DNA of 12,099 nt from Bacteroidales bacterium (GTDB taxonomy: Bacteria; Bacteroidota; Bacteroidia; Bacteroidales; ML635J-15): NCBI GenBank assembly GCA_023228725.1, contig JALOAQ010000090.1:1-12099 (forward strand), written 5' to 3'. Position 1 is the stretch's first letter. Each line of letters opens with the position of its first letter. Shown here piece after piece: positions 1 through 6,700 of this stretch. The notes under the pieces are model-generated. The model ran no database searches. It was not told the origin of the DNA and saw only the letters and a list, made by a program, of their open reading frames with translations. A program made the position numbers and the translations under genes.

Positions 1-117
1 TAGGGGTAGGTAGGTTTCTAAAATTGAAATTTACGAATTTTTAATCATTGATTTTCAACGACTTAGAAAATATTATAAACATTTTTTTAATTTAGTCGGT
101 TAATAGTGAAAATAAAA
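1..117. other. AT-rich leader upstream of the hsdR stub
   Basis: No gene is recognised. A short frame from position 3 to a stop at 42-44 could be the tail of an upstream gene, but it carries no recognisable motif. The stretch probably includes the old hsdR promoter, but no convincing TTG / TAnnTTTG pair was found. Confidence 0.3.
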
Positions 118-195
118 ATGACTAAAGAAAGCCAAATAGAAGAGCAATTCATTGAACAACTTAAAGGGCTGAAATACATTTATCGTCCAGATATA
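118..195 (+). pseudogene. HsdR N-terminal stub (type I restriction endonuclease subunit R remnant)
   Basis: The 26 codons from ATG 118 start MTKESQIEEQFIEQL and contain GLKYIYRPDI. From memory this matches the extreme N-terminus of HsdR, the restriction and translocation subunit of type I restriction-modification enzymes, in which YRPDI is normally followed by a run such as RDRxxLE. Here the match ends at codon 26, and the next base pairs belong to the first 66-bp repeat unit. HsdR is normally around 1000 residues, so the nuclease and helicase domains are absent. The frame stays open through the repeats to a stop at 349-351, giving an 81-residue chimera of stub plus repeat peptide that is unlikely to function. 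An in-frame GTG at 106 exists, but ATG 118 fits the family start. With the HsdM tail at 1270-1482, this marks a destroyed type I locus. Confidence 0.72.
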
Positions 196-326
196 AAGGG
201 TGCAGCCCTTTGCAAGAGCACAGCTCACAGTAAAGCCCTGAAAGGGCGTGATAACATGACAAAGGGTGTAGTCCTTTGCAAGAGTGCAGCTCGCAGTAAA
301 GCCCTGAAAGGGCATGATAATATGAT
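195..326 (+). repeat. Left tandem array, two 66-bp units with paired hairpins
   Basis: Two units begin with AAAGGG at 195 and 261, a period of exactly 66 bp. Each holds a first hairpin AAAGGG-n5-CCCTTT (195-211; the second copy at 261-277 is degenerate, with TCCTTT). A spacer of the GCAAGAGCACAGCTCACAGT type follows, then a second hairpin GCCCT-GAA-AGGGC (235-247 and 301-313). The second unit ends at about 326, before an AT-rich leader of about 30 bp in front of the transposase gene. The units have the same orientation as the right-hand array. Confidence 0.9.
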
Positions 327-355
327 AATTAATTCATTCACAAAAAAATAAAACT

Positions 356-808
356 ATGGGACAATCACTAGTTCAAAATTACCTGCATATCGTATTCAGC
401 ACTAAGTACCGGCAGGAACTCATTCAGCCACCAGTGGAACAAGAGCTTCACGCTTATTTGGGGGGAGTATGTAATCGTTTAGAATGTCAATCTATTATAG
501 TCGGCGGCTATACTGACCACATTCATATCCTATGCAAACTATCAAAGAAAATTGCTTTGATGAAATTGTTGGAAGAGGTTAAATCACATTCTTCTAAATG
601 GATAAAAACAAAAGGTAAAGCATATGAAAATTTCTACTGGCAAAATGGATATGGGGCTTTTTCCGTTAATCCTTCTCAAGTTGATAGAGTTATTTCATAC
701 ATAGCTAATCAACACGAACACCACCGAAAAAAAACATTTCAAAATGAATATCGAGCTTTTTTGAAAAAATATAAAGTAGAATATGATGAGAGATATGTTT
801 GGGATTGA
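356..808 (+). CDS. Y1/HUH transposase, REP-associated (RAYT-like) TnpA
   Basis: This 150-residue protein belongs to the Transposase_17 / Y1_Tnp family, the single-strand DNA transposases of IS200/IS605 and their domesticated RAYT relatives. The HUH metal site is visible as DHIHIL (His55, His57). The likely nucleophile is Tyr115 in SYIANQHEHH. Other family landmarks are the start LVQNYLHIVFSTKYR (residues 5-19), the WQNGYGAFSV segment (95-104) and the end YDERYVWD (143-150). Length and all key residues are intact, so the enzyme could be active. There is no tnpB or IscB partner. The family nicks and joins single-stranded DNA at hairpins, and the gene is bracketed by hairpin repeats on both sides, which makes those repeats its likely substrates. 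ATG 356 follows an AT-rich leader without a Shine-Dalgarno site. Assignment to the RAYT branch rather than a plain IS200-type TnpA rests on context. Confidence 0.9.
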   Translation: MGQSLVQNYLHIVFSTKYRQELIQPPVEQELHAYLGGVCNRLECQSIIVGGYTDHIHILCKLSKKIALMKLLEEVKSHSSKWIKTKGKAYENFYWQNGYGAFSVNPSQVDRVISYIANQHEHHRKKTFQNEYRAFLKKYKVEYDERYVWD

Positions 809-815
809 TTATTTC

Positions 816-897
816 GCCCTTTCAGGGCTTATATCAAGGCTCTGCCTTATATACAAAGGGTTTCACCCTTTGCAGAATGATATCGCCCTTTCAGGGC
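816..897 (-). repeat. Inverted-orientation repeat arm directly after the transposase
   Basis: Seven bases after the transposase stop, the repeat hairpins appear in reverse orientation. GCCCTTTCAGGGC occurs at 816-828 and 885-897, 69 bp apart, and AAAGGGTTTCACCCTTT at 855-871. The spacer between them (about 830-853) does not match the usual GCAAGAGC-type spacer and contains its own small palindrome AAGGC-TCT-GCCTT (836-848), so this arm is diverged. It is the only part of the locus where the units face the other way. Confidence 0.8.
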
Positions 898-954
898 TTA
901 TTGATAGTAAAGCCCTGAAAGGGCGTGATATCATGATAAAGGGTGAAGCCCTTT
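855..954. repeat. Large imperfect inverted repeat at the orientation switch
   Basis: The inverted unit on the left (855-897) and the first direct unit on the right (912-954) form an imperfect palindrome of about 100 bp centred near 904-905. Paired parts are AAAGGGTTTCACCCTTT (855-871) with AAAGGGTGAAGCCCTTT (938-954), ATGATATC with its complement on the other arm, and GCCCTTTCAGGGC (885-897) with GCCCTGAAAGGGC (912-924). The centre, about 14 bp, is AT-rich. As single-stranded DNA or RNA it could fold into one long hairpin, or each arm could fold into its own two small hairpins. Confidence 0.75.
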
Positions 955-1270
955 GCAAGAGCACAGCTAACAGCAAAGCCCTGAAAGGGCGTGATAATAT
1001 GATAAAGGGTGTAGCCCTTTGCAAGAGCACAGCTCGAAGCAAAGCCCTGAAAGGGCGTGATAACATGACAAAGGGTGAAGCCCTTTGCAAGAGCAAAGAT
1101 CACAGTAAAGCCCTGAAAGGGCGTGATATCATGATAAAGGGTGAAGCCCTTTGCAAGAGCAAAGCTCACAGTAAAGCCCTGAAAGGGCCTGATAATATGA
1201 TAAAGGGTGCAGTCCTTTGCAAGAGCAGAGCTCACAGTAAAGCCCTGAAAGGGCGTGATAACATGACAAA
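912..1270 (+). repeat. Right tandem array, about 5.5 units of 66 bp
   Basis: GCCCTGAAAGGGC occurs at 912, 978, 1044, 1110, 1176 and 1242, always 66 bp apart. The companion hairpin AAAGGG-n5-CCCTTT starts at 938, 1004, 1070, 1136 and 1202 (the last with a degenerate TCCTTT arm). At 1268 the next AAAGGG has become AAAGAG and the sequence passes into the hsdM remnant. Because 66 is a multiple of three, several reading frames stay open across the array on both strands; these are by-products of the repeat. The repeats are contiguous, without unique spacers, so this is not a CRISPR array. Confidence 0.92.
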
Positions 1271-1482
1271 GAGAAAGATATTCTCGTAAGGTTTCAATGG
1301 ATGAAATTGTAAAGAATGATTATAATTTGAATATTTCGAGATATGTGAGTACGGCAGAAGATGAACTAACTATCGATTTAAAAGAGGTGCATTCTGAGTT
1401 GGAAAAAATCGAAACAAGAATCAATATTAGTACCAACAAACACAATAAATTTTTGAAAGAATTGGGTTTAAAATTAATATAA
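1270..1482 (+). pseudogene. HsdM C-terminal stub (type I DNA methyltransferase remnant)
   Basis: In the frame ending at TAA 1480-1482 the translation reads RERYSRKVSMDEI, then KNDYNLNISRYVSTAEDE, and ends in NKHNKFLKELGLKLI. From memory this matches the C-terminal tail of HsdM, the N6-adenine methylase of type I restriction-modification systems; NDYNLNISRYV is highly characteristic. The match extends upstream of ATG 1297 to about 1270, where the repeat array ends, and the frame is closed by a TGA at 1264-1266. The catalytic domain with the NPPF motif is missing, so this is a remnant and not a 61-residue gene. No hsdS follows: the next gene is the thioredoxin-like gene on the other strand. Confidence 0.8.
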
Positions 1483-1521
1483 TTTTCATATGATTTTTCA
1501 CAAAATTACTAAGAAATAGAC

Positions 1522-1538
1522 AATTCAAGGCTTGAATT
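1522..1538. terminator. Short palindrome between convergent ends, possible weak terminator
   Basis: AATTCAAG-G-CTTGAATT is a perfect palindrome with 8-bp arms. It lies in the 75-bp gap between the hsdM remnant (plus strand) and the thioredoxin-like gene (minus strand). It could form a 7-bp stem with a 3-nt loop in RNA from either strand. There is no clean T-run on either side, so the terminator role is only a guess from position. Confidence 0.3.
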
Positions 1539-1557
1539 TAAACAGATTAAGAAGATT

Positions 1558-1881
1558 TTACCCTAACATAGATTTAATTCTGTTAAAATCTACTTCTAAT
1601 TTAGATAAGTCAACAAATCTTATCATATTTATTAGTTCTTGTCCTGCATAAAAAACCTTTAAGGCTGGTACAGAAAGCACTAAATTTTGAGCAGCTATGT
1701 CAGGATATTCAAAACAATCAACTATATAAACCTTTTGATTCCATTCTGTAAGCTTAATTTTTAATTGTGGTAATAATGAATCACACACCGTACATTTATC
1801 ATTTTTAAAATAAATAAAACTAAAATTTTGTTCAGCTTTTAATTTATTTAATTCTTCAATGCATGTAATGTATTTTTCCAC
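1558..1881 (-). CDS. Small thioredoxin-fold protein with CxxC
   Basis: This 107-residue single-domain protein has the thioredoxin layout. A beta strand FSFIYF (20-25) leads into KCTVC with the redox pair Cys30 and Cys33. A strand YIVDCFEYPDIA follows (52-63), and VPALKVF gives the cis-proline at Pro72. No signal peptide or membrane segment is seen, so it should be cytoplasmic. Length matches classic thioredoxins, but the motif is CTVC and not WCGPC. The activity is therefore better stated as thioredoxin-like disulfide reduction or exchange with unknown partners. The start is GTG at 1881, immediately after the ispF stop and in the same frame (TAA-GTG); there is no other plausible start. It is the last gene of the porV-ispF unit and is probably translated by coupling. 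Confidence 0.82.
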   Translation of the reverse strand: MEKYITCIEELNKLKAEQNFSFIYFKNDKCTVCDSLLPQLKIKLTEWNQKVYIVDCFEYPDIAAQNLVLSVPALKVFYAGQELINMIRFVDLSKLEVDFNRIKSMLG

Positions 1882-2358
1882 TTATTTTTTTATTAAAACT
1901 ACCACTTGAGCACCAATCCCTTCTTCTCTTCCAACAAATCCAAGTTTTTCTGTTGTACTGGCTTTTATGGAAATATTCTCTATATCAATTTCTAAAACTG
2001 ATGCTAATTTTTCTTGCATTAAAGGTATATAATCCATTATTTTAGGTTTTTGCAAAGAAATTACAGAGTCAATATTTACAATTTCGTATTTTTTTTCTTT
2101 TATAAGTTCAAGGGTTTTTTTTAGCAAAACACTGCTATCAATACCTTTATACTTATCATCTGTATCAGGAAAATTATAACCAATATCCCTTAAATTTGCA
2201 GCACCTAAAAGTGCATCACAAATTGCATGAATTAAAACGTCTCCATCAGAATGAGCAAGGCAACCTTTATGATGTGGGATTTTTATTCCTCCAAGCCAAA
2301 ACTCAAGTCCGGCTTGCAAAACATGAACATCATAACCAATTCCTATTCTAAAGTTCAT
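1882..2358 (-). CDS. ispF: 2-C-methyl-D-erythritol 2,4-cyclodiphosphate synthase (IspF)
   Basis: IspF converts 4-diphosphocytidyl-2-C-methyl-D-erythritol 2-phosphate to 2-C-methyl-D-erythritol 2,4-cyclodiphosphate with release of CMP, in the MEP route to isoprenoids. It is a cytoplasmic homotrimer with active sites at subunit interfaces. The 158 residues match the family length. Metal ligands are visible in GYDVH (Asp10, His12) and SDGDVLIHAICDALLGAA (His44). DIGYNFPDTD is the variable but recognisable substrate loop, and the C-terminal signature ASTTEKLGFVGREEGIGAQ is intact. It lies 2 nt after the porV stop and directly abuts the thioredoxin-like start, so the three genes are almost certainly one transcript. 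Nothing in IspF itself suggests a T9SS role; the linkage may be only a shared promoter. Confidence 0.97.
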   Translation of the reverse strand: MNFRIGIGYDVHVLQAGLEFWLGGIKIPHHKGCLAHSDGDVLIHAICDALLGAANLRDIGYNFPDTDDKYKGIDSSVLLKKTLELIKEKKYEIVNIDSVISLQKPKIMDYIPLMQEKLASVLEIDIENISIKASTTEKLGFVGREEGIGAQVVVLIKK

Positions 2359-2360
2359 TT

Positions 2361-3617
2361 TTAGCTTTTTTCTGCCGACAAACCACCTATATCAAAAATC
2401 AATGAAAATCTAAGAGTATTTTGCAGTGGGTTAGCTTGAGTTGTAGGAATTAGATAAGCAAAATCCAAACCAAAGACATTCATTTTTAAACCTGCTCCAA
2501 TAGTAAAATATTTTCTATTTCCTTTATATTGATGTTCATTAAAATATCCCACACGTAAGGCAAAAAGCCTGTCATACCAATATTCAACCCCGATTGATGT
2601 AGTAAACTCAGCCAATTCTTCTCTAAAAGTAGAAGATTTTCCGTTTGTAACAAAAGGAGTTGCAACACCTGGAGCATCGTACCAAGATTGAAATAAAGCA
2701 GAACCTACAGAAATTTTAGGGTCTTTTCCATATTTAATAATTTTATTGCTTGAAGTAACAGTGTCGCCACTTGGTAAAACTTCACCTGCTGAATAATAAA
2801 CCGGAGGTGTTGGTACTAATAATTTATTAAAATCACAAGTAAACATAAATTCATTATGTTCGTCTAATGCAAGTAAATAGCCTATACCTGTACGGAAATT
2901 AGTTGGAATAAAATCTCTATATTCATTTGTTGTATATGAAATTTTATCACCTATATTTGATATATTTAAACCCCACATCAAGGTTGAGTTCATTCCACTT
3001 AATTCAATTTCATCATTATAATAATAAAAAGACACATCGGCGGCAACAGATTTTCCTGGATAAGAATCACTACCTTGCACCTCGATACCACCTGTTAAAT
3101 TTGAATAAATAAAACGCATAGCAACAGAACCTGAAAATTTTGCACCTAACAAACGGCTATAAGCCATATCAAGAGCAAATTCATGTGGTGAAAAATCGCG
3201 TAACAAAGCATTATTTATATCTCTAAACTGAATACTTCCTAAATCAAAATATAGCAAAGAAGCACTTAAAACATTTTCTTTATTAAACTTTTTATATCCA
3301 GTTACATAAGCTAAGTTCATATCCGAAACTAACTGACGCAACCAAGGCGTGTATGAAATTGATACACCCACATCATTTTTAATAAAATTAAATTTTGCAG
3401 GATTCCAATGCATAGAGTTTACATCAGGTGTTGTTGCAACACCAGCATCTCCTAAAGCACCAGCTCTTGAATCAGGAGCAATTAATAAAAAAGGAACTGT
3501 TGTTGTTATAGTATTAGGAGCATCACGCCCTATTATATCATCTTGAACTATTTGAGCTTTAATACCATAAAAGTAAACCAAAGTAAATAATAAAACAAAA
3601 AACGTTTTTTTCATCAT
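2361..3617 (-). CDS. porV: PorV (LptO), T9SS outer-membrane shuttle protein
   Basis: PorV is a FadL-family outer-membrane beta barrel. It binds cargo proteins as they leave the SprA translocon and carries them to the PorU/PorZ/PorQ attachment complex. The 418-residue product has a signal peptide (about residues 1-21, cleavage near IKA-QIV). The highly characteristic N-terminal segment has PFLLIAPDSRAGALGDAGVA (42-61) followed by DVNSMHWNPAKF (65-76). The remainder is rich in alternating, aromatic-flanked strands and ends in a strand LRFSLIFDIGG near the C-terminus, as expected for a barrel. ATG 3617 is followed directly by ATG 3614, and either could be used. It is the first gene of the porV-ispF-thioredoxin unit and lies 99 bp after porU on the same strand, with its own promoter candidate in that gap. 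Confidence 0.95.
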   Translation of the reverse strand: MMKKTFFVLLFTLVYFYGIKAQIVQDDIIGRDAPNTITTTVPFLLIAPDSRAGALGDAGVATTPDVNSMHWNPAKFNFIKNDVGVSISYTPWLRQLVSDMNLAYVTGYKKFNKENVLSASLLYFDLGSIQFRDINNALLRDFSPHEFALDMAYSRLLGAKFSGSVAMRFIYSNLTGGIEVQGSDSYPGKSVAADVSFYYYNDEIELSGMNSTLMWGLNISNIGDKISYTTNEYRDFIPTNFRTGIGYLLALDEHNEFMFTCDFNKLLVPTPPVYYSAGEVLPSGDTVTSSNKIIKYGKDPKISVGSALFQSWYDAPGVATPFVTNGKSSTFREELAEFTTSIGVEYWYDRLFALRVGYFNEHQYKGNRKYFTIGAGLKMNVFGLDFAYLIPTTQANPLQNTLRFSLIFDIGGLSAEKS

Positions 3618-3640
3618 CTTATATATGTTTGAAATTTCGA

Positions 3641-3672
3641 CAAAGATATTACAAATTTATTAAACTTTACAA
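3641..3672 (-). promoter_or_regulatory. Bacteroidetes-type promoter for porV-ispF-trx
   Basis: On the minus strand, TATCTTTG (complement of 3641-3648) is a perfect match to the Bacteroidetes -7 element TAnnTTTG. A TTG (complement of 3670-3672) lies 21 bp upstream as the -33 element. The expected transcription start is near 3635, giving a leader of about 20 nt before the porV start. This suggests porV is transcribed independently of porU. Confidence 0.6.
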
Positions 3673-3716
3673 GAAACGTTAATAATTGGTTTTTATTGCA
3701 TTGATAAATTTTATTT

Positions 3717-6700
3717 TTAATTTAAAATTACTAATTTTTCAAATTTATCAATATTATTACCATTAGGAGATTTTACTTGCACCTTATATATATACACACC
3801 TTTCCCAATTTTATCGCCATATTCATCTTTACCATCCCAAGGTATTGCCTGACTTCTAAAACCAGTATTAAGCATATTTGTTTCAATTGTCCTCACATGA
3901 TTTCCTGCAACAGTAAATATTTGAATTATAACTTTTAAATCAATAAAAGGCTGATTATGATCAAAATAAAACTCGGTATAAGTAGAAAACGGATTAGGAT
4001 AATTAAAAAGATTATCTATAAATAATTCAGAAGAATTAGCAACTATAAAATCTGTAACTACCTCATTACTGTTATTTAACACATCCCAAGCTTTCAGACT
4101 AATACTATGTGGACCTAATTCTAAATCCGATAAAGGATATTTTATTTCGCCTGATTTATAATCATCTTTATTTGATTCATAAAATTTATTTAAAACTACA
4201 GCATCTGAAGTTTTTCCATCAATAAGCATAGTTATATCATGTCCAATCCCACTACCAACAGTATTAATTCCTGATTCATCAAAAAACTTGGCGTAAAGCA
4301 CAGGGTTTTCATCTGTAATACCACCAGAAATAAAATTATCATCATTCATAAAAAGTTCAATTTCAGGACCTTCATTATCAAATATTGCATTATTTGAAGA
4401 GCCACCAATTATAAAGCTGTCATCATAGCCATTTGCTTCAAGATTAAAATTATTATGAGAATAATAACTTACTTTTCCTTTATCATAAAAATAAGCAATA
4501 TCAACCGGAACAATAAACTCAAATTTAAACTTTCCATTTACAACAGAAGCATTTCCTTTAAAAATAATATTTTTTTGAGCAGTATATTCTAATGGTTGGA
4601 ACCCATCATTTCCGCGAGTTGTATAAGCTAATCTTTTGTCATATACTACAGGAAAAATCGAGCCATTAAAATTTTCGGCAAGATTTCCTTCAGCGTTTTT
4701 AATCACTCCTTCAAACACAACTTTTTCCATAGCAGAAATTGTATCTGTAAAAGAATTTACATCTATACCATTAATTTTTGTTGTAAAAGCATGATATTCA
4801 GGCACTGAAGGTCTTAGGGCAGGATCTCCTAAAAAGGCAAAAACTCTTTTATTGCTATCTGCTCCCTGCTGGTTTTTAGACAAAGCCACCGACATACCTA
4901 AAGTATTAACTTTGCCTTTTTCATCAGTTTTAAAAATATTTTTATAAAATTTATAAGATAAATTTGCATTACTTGATGAAAAGGCCAATCTAGTTGTAGA
5001 AAACAAAGCTATTCCGCCACCAACTGGATTTAATAAAACTTCTTCTCCACCCGATACAATATTATGATTATCAAAAGGAGAAAATTCACAAGTAGCAGTA
5101 ACAAAAATCGGGTATTTAGGTCCATTTTTCCAAGTTTTAATCATATTTAAAGTTAATGCCCTTTCGTGAGCCCAGGATTTATCGTTTCCATGCCCAATCC
5201 AATTAACAACTAAGCTTCCATTATGAATAAAATCCGTAATTGCCTGATTAACATCTGGATACCTATGACCTTCAACAGTAGAAATTTGCTCAAAATCATC
5301 TAAAAAAAGTTTTTCTATATTAAAATTTGGAAAATCATTTTCTAATTGACTTGCTAAAGTATTGGACTGGATTTGGTGGATTATTTCACCGTTCTCAGCA
5401 TCATCGGCTACTAGCAAAATATTATTTTTCCAGTTTCCATAAGAAATTGGTTGGTAATATTCGCGTAATTTTTTTACAAAATCAGAAGCTTCTTTTGAAT
5501 TTTTTACAGGAATTCGACCTACTCCCATATCCATATCATGAGTTCCTAAAAACCCTCCTTCTCCATCATCCAAAAAAACATAATAATCATCAGAAACAAA
5601 AGAAAGAGTTGGCGACAAAGAATTTTCTGATTCGTAAGTCAAGATATGGTTTGAAACTTTTGAATCTTTTGACATATTATCATAACTTCCATTACCCAAC
5701 AAAAGAAGATTTTCTGGAATATTATTAGGATTAGCTCTATCATAAAGCATTTTCATATAATTACGTAAAGCAGAAACATCAGGTGTTCCTGAGGAAAATT
5801 CGTTATAAATTTTTTCAGGATCAACAATAATAACACTCATGCCATCATATTGCTCATGAATATCTTTAATTTCTCGGGCCTGAGACATAAATTCTTTTGG
5901 GCTAACAATCACTAAATCAACAGCTTGATGAGAGTGTAAATTTTGATTTTCTATAAGTCCAATATCATCACTAGCAGAATAAATTGGTGAAGGAAAGTTT
6001 GCCTTATAATCAAAAGCCAAATATTCACGTAACTCACTGCTCTGGGCAATAAAACTCAATTTATTATCAGTAATACTTGATGAAATTTGTTTTACGTTAA
6101 ACCTATCAGTAATATCCCAAATTAAACTTGAAGAATTTGCTCCGGAGACAATAAATTTTGAATTTTTATCAGCTTCAACGGATTTTGTATCTCTAAAAAC
6201 TAAAAAACCAGAGTTTGTTAAACTTAATTTTCTTCTTACTTGCACTGAAATATTATCTAACCATCCTTTGGAATTAGTAGTAGTTTTAACATAAGATAAT
6301 TTAAAATTAAAATTTTCTGAACTTGGTAAGACTTTAAAGATATTATTTTGGATATTTTGGCGAGCAAAAACATCAGTTGTAGAATTAGAAACAGAAGCGA
6401 TATTAATATTTCCTTGATTTATACCATTAATTAATAGTTTAAAACTACTTTCGACAAAAGACCTAGCTGCTAAATTAACTTTAACTATTGCAGTGTCGCT
6501 TAAAGAAATATTTTTAACATTCAAATTAAACTCATGATTTAAGTAATAATCAAACTCTCTCCAAAACCATGTTCTACCCGAATTAATTAAATTAATAGAA
6601 TCTTTTTCTAAAAACAAGTAATCATCATAAGTTGTAACAGTTTTATCAAAATTATTAGCAGAATTAATCTTAGTAGGAGCTTTAAAACTACCTTTATCCG

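Larger units (their letters stand above)
195..1270 (+). mobile_element. Composite RAYT/REP-like element: tandem hairpin repeats around a Y1 transposase gene
   Basis: The stretch between the HsdR stub and the HsdM tail consists of palindromic repeats and one HUH transposase gene. In order it holds two direct 66-bp units, the transposase, two inverted hairpin units and a direct 66-bp array. The same hairpin core (GCCCTGAAAGGGC or its complement) lies on both sides of the gene, in opposite orientation on the two immediate flanks (235 and 301 on the left, 816 and 885 on the right). Classical IS200/IS605 elements have single subterminal hairpins. Multi-copy arrays of palindromes next to a solo Y1 transposase are instead typical of REP/RAYT systems. 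The outer limits are set by where hsdR and hsdM homology breaks, and no target duplication is evident. Whether the whole block moved as one unit is inference. Confidence 0.6.

Noticed and set aside
912..1270. CRISPR array
   Set aside because: Units are 66 bp and contiguous, without unique spacers between short repeats. Each holds two hairpins, and the neighbour is a Y1 transposase with no cas genes.
783..1289. Long open frame across the right-hand repeat array
   Set aside because: It consists of 22-residue copies forced by the 66-bp period, starts inside the transposase gene in another frame, and unit differences do not favour silent positions. The same array is also open on the minus strand (863-1096 and 891-1235).
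1297..1482. Independent small gene of 61 codons
   Set aside because: The sequence matches the HsdM C-terminus, and similarity continues upstream of the ATG, so it is a remnant.
2927..3112. Plus-strand short frames inside porV (also 3349-3546)
   Set aside because: They are opposite a clear porV coding sequence, with no motif or promoter.
5327..5728. Plus-strand frame of 133 codons inside porU
   Set aside because: It is opposite the catalytic region of porU, has no recognisable domain, and has the Leu/His-rich composition of an antisense shadow.
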